A DNA stretch of 12,920 nucleotides from an uncultured Collinsella sp. (GTDB lineage: Bacteria; Actinomycetota; Coriobacteriia; Coriobacteriales; Coriobacteriaceae), in assembly GCA_900554595.1 (NCBI GenBank), contig USHZ01000040.1, positions 1 through 12,920 on the forward strand. Reading direction: 5' to 3'. Below the pieces are notes generated by a model. That model did not search any database and was not told the DNA's origin. It saw nothing but the letters and a program-made list of their open reading frames with translations. Within the stretch, counting starts at the first letter, position 1. Each line of letters starts with the position of its first letter. The position numbers and the translations under genes are program-made. This document shows positions 12,823 through 12,920 of this stretch, piece after piece.

Positions 12823-12920
12823 TTAGTCGTCATCGCTGACGCCCAGCTGCTGCAGCAGCATGAGCGCCGCGGCCACGGGGCCGGTGCCGTCGTTGGCGTC
12901 GAGACCGCGACCCAGGCCGC
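12823..12920 (-). CDS. 3' end of an unidentified gene (partial, runs off the window)
   Basis: The open frame from the window edge to a TAA at 12823-12825 encodes the last 31 residues, GLGRGLDANDGTGPVAAALM and then LLQQLGVSDDD. High GC at third codon positions, a helix-like composition and placement just upstream of PAP2 on the same strand suggest a real gene. The acidic tail SDDD is a plausible protein end. I do not recognise the family; a Gly-rich loop followed by a helix is all that can be seen. Confidence 0.5.
   Translation of the reverse strand, partial: GLGRGLDANDGTGPVAAALMLLQQLGVSDDD

Noticed and set aside
10787..12826. A 679-codon open frame on the plus strand
   Set aside because: It runs antisense across the lyase and PAP2 genes, both of which have clear motifs. 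Its translation is low-complexity (Arg/His/Gln-rich), as expected for an antisense frame in high-GC DNA.

Overview
The window looks like chromosomal DNA from a high-GC (about 60% by eye) anaerobic gut actinobacterium of the Coriobacteriia. Collinsella is my best guess. The guess rests on codon use, AAGGAGG-type ribosome binding sites, gene content (a mannose-family PTS, FrlB-like SIS deglycases, many GntR/UTRA regulators) and short intergenic repeats of a kind I associate with Collinsella. The genus is an inference; no rRNA or other marker gene is present. Thirteen genes are called, twelve on the minus strand. Only the second GntR regulator (9420-10142) is on the plus strand. I saw no tRNA, rRNA, CRISPR array or transposase, and no gene-free stretch longer than 300 bases.

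Layout, left to right. Positions 1-86 hold a dispersed repeat and a perfect 12-bp hairpin. They are followed by a GntR/UTRA regulator (87-806), a YitT-family membrane protein (911-1918), and a HAD phosphatase (2124-2753) that lies between two inverted copies of a 45-bp palindromic repeat. Next comes the central operon, transcribed leftwards: PTS EIIAB (6696 to 5773), EIIC, EIID, a structured 197-bp intercistronic region, and an FrlB-like SIS deglycase (3897 to 2914) with an intrinsic terminator behind it. To the right are an EamA/DMT exporter (6880-7962), a second FrlB-like SIS deglycase (8222-9214) divergent from a second GntR/UTRA regulator (9420-10142), then a GNAT acetyltransferase, a threonine-aldolase-like PLP lyase, a PAP2 phosphatase and the 3' end of an unidentified gene.

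How the genes fit together. EIIAB, EIIC and EIID should import and phosphorylate one substrate. The two SIS proteins keep the Glu and His, 16 residues apart, that are catalytic in the FrlB/FraB group of 6-phospho Amadori-compound deglycases. This resembles the Gfr system of Salmonella (mannose-family PTS plus two deglycases for fructoselysine and glucoselysine), so the best reading is catabolism of a glycated amino acid, most likely fructoselysine and/or glucoselysine, to glucose-6-phosphate and the free amine. Here, however, the two deglycases sit in separate transcription units. The 10-mer TATAACGTCT (one mismatch at the exporter) lies upstream of the first gntR, the PTS operon and the DMT exporter, which suggests one regulon that also exports something, possibly the released amino acid. 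A different repeated operator, with core GCATACAAGTTA, fills the gap between the second deglycase and the second gntR.

The other notable layer is the intergenic repeat (three copies, 2092-2136, 2768-2812 and 10141-10171). Two copies carry the stop codon of the neighbouring gene, and one lies across the ends of two convergent genes and takes part in both stop codons.
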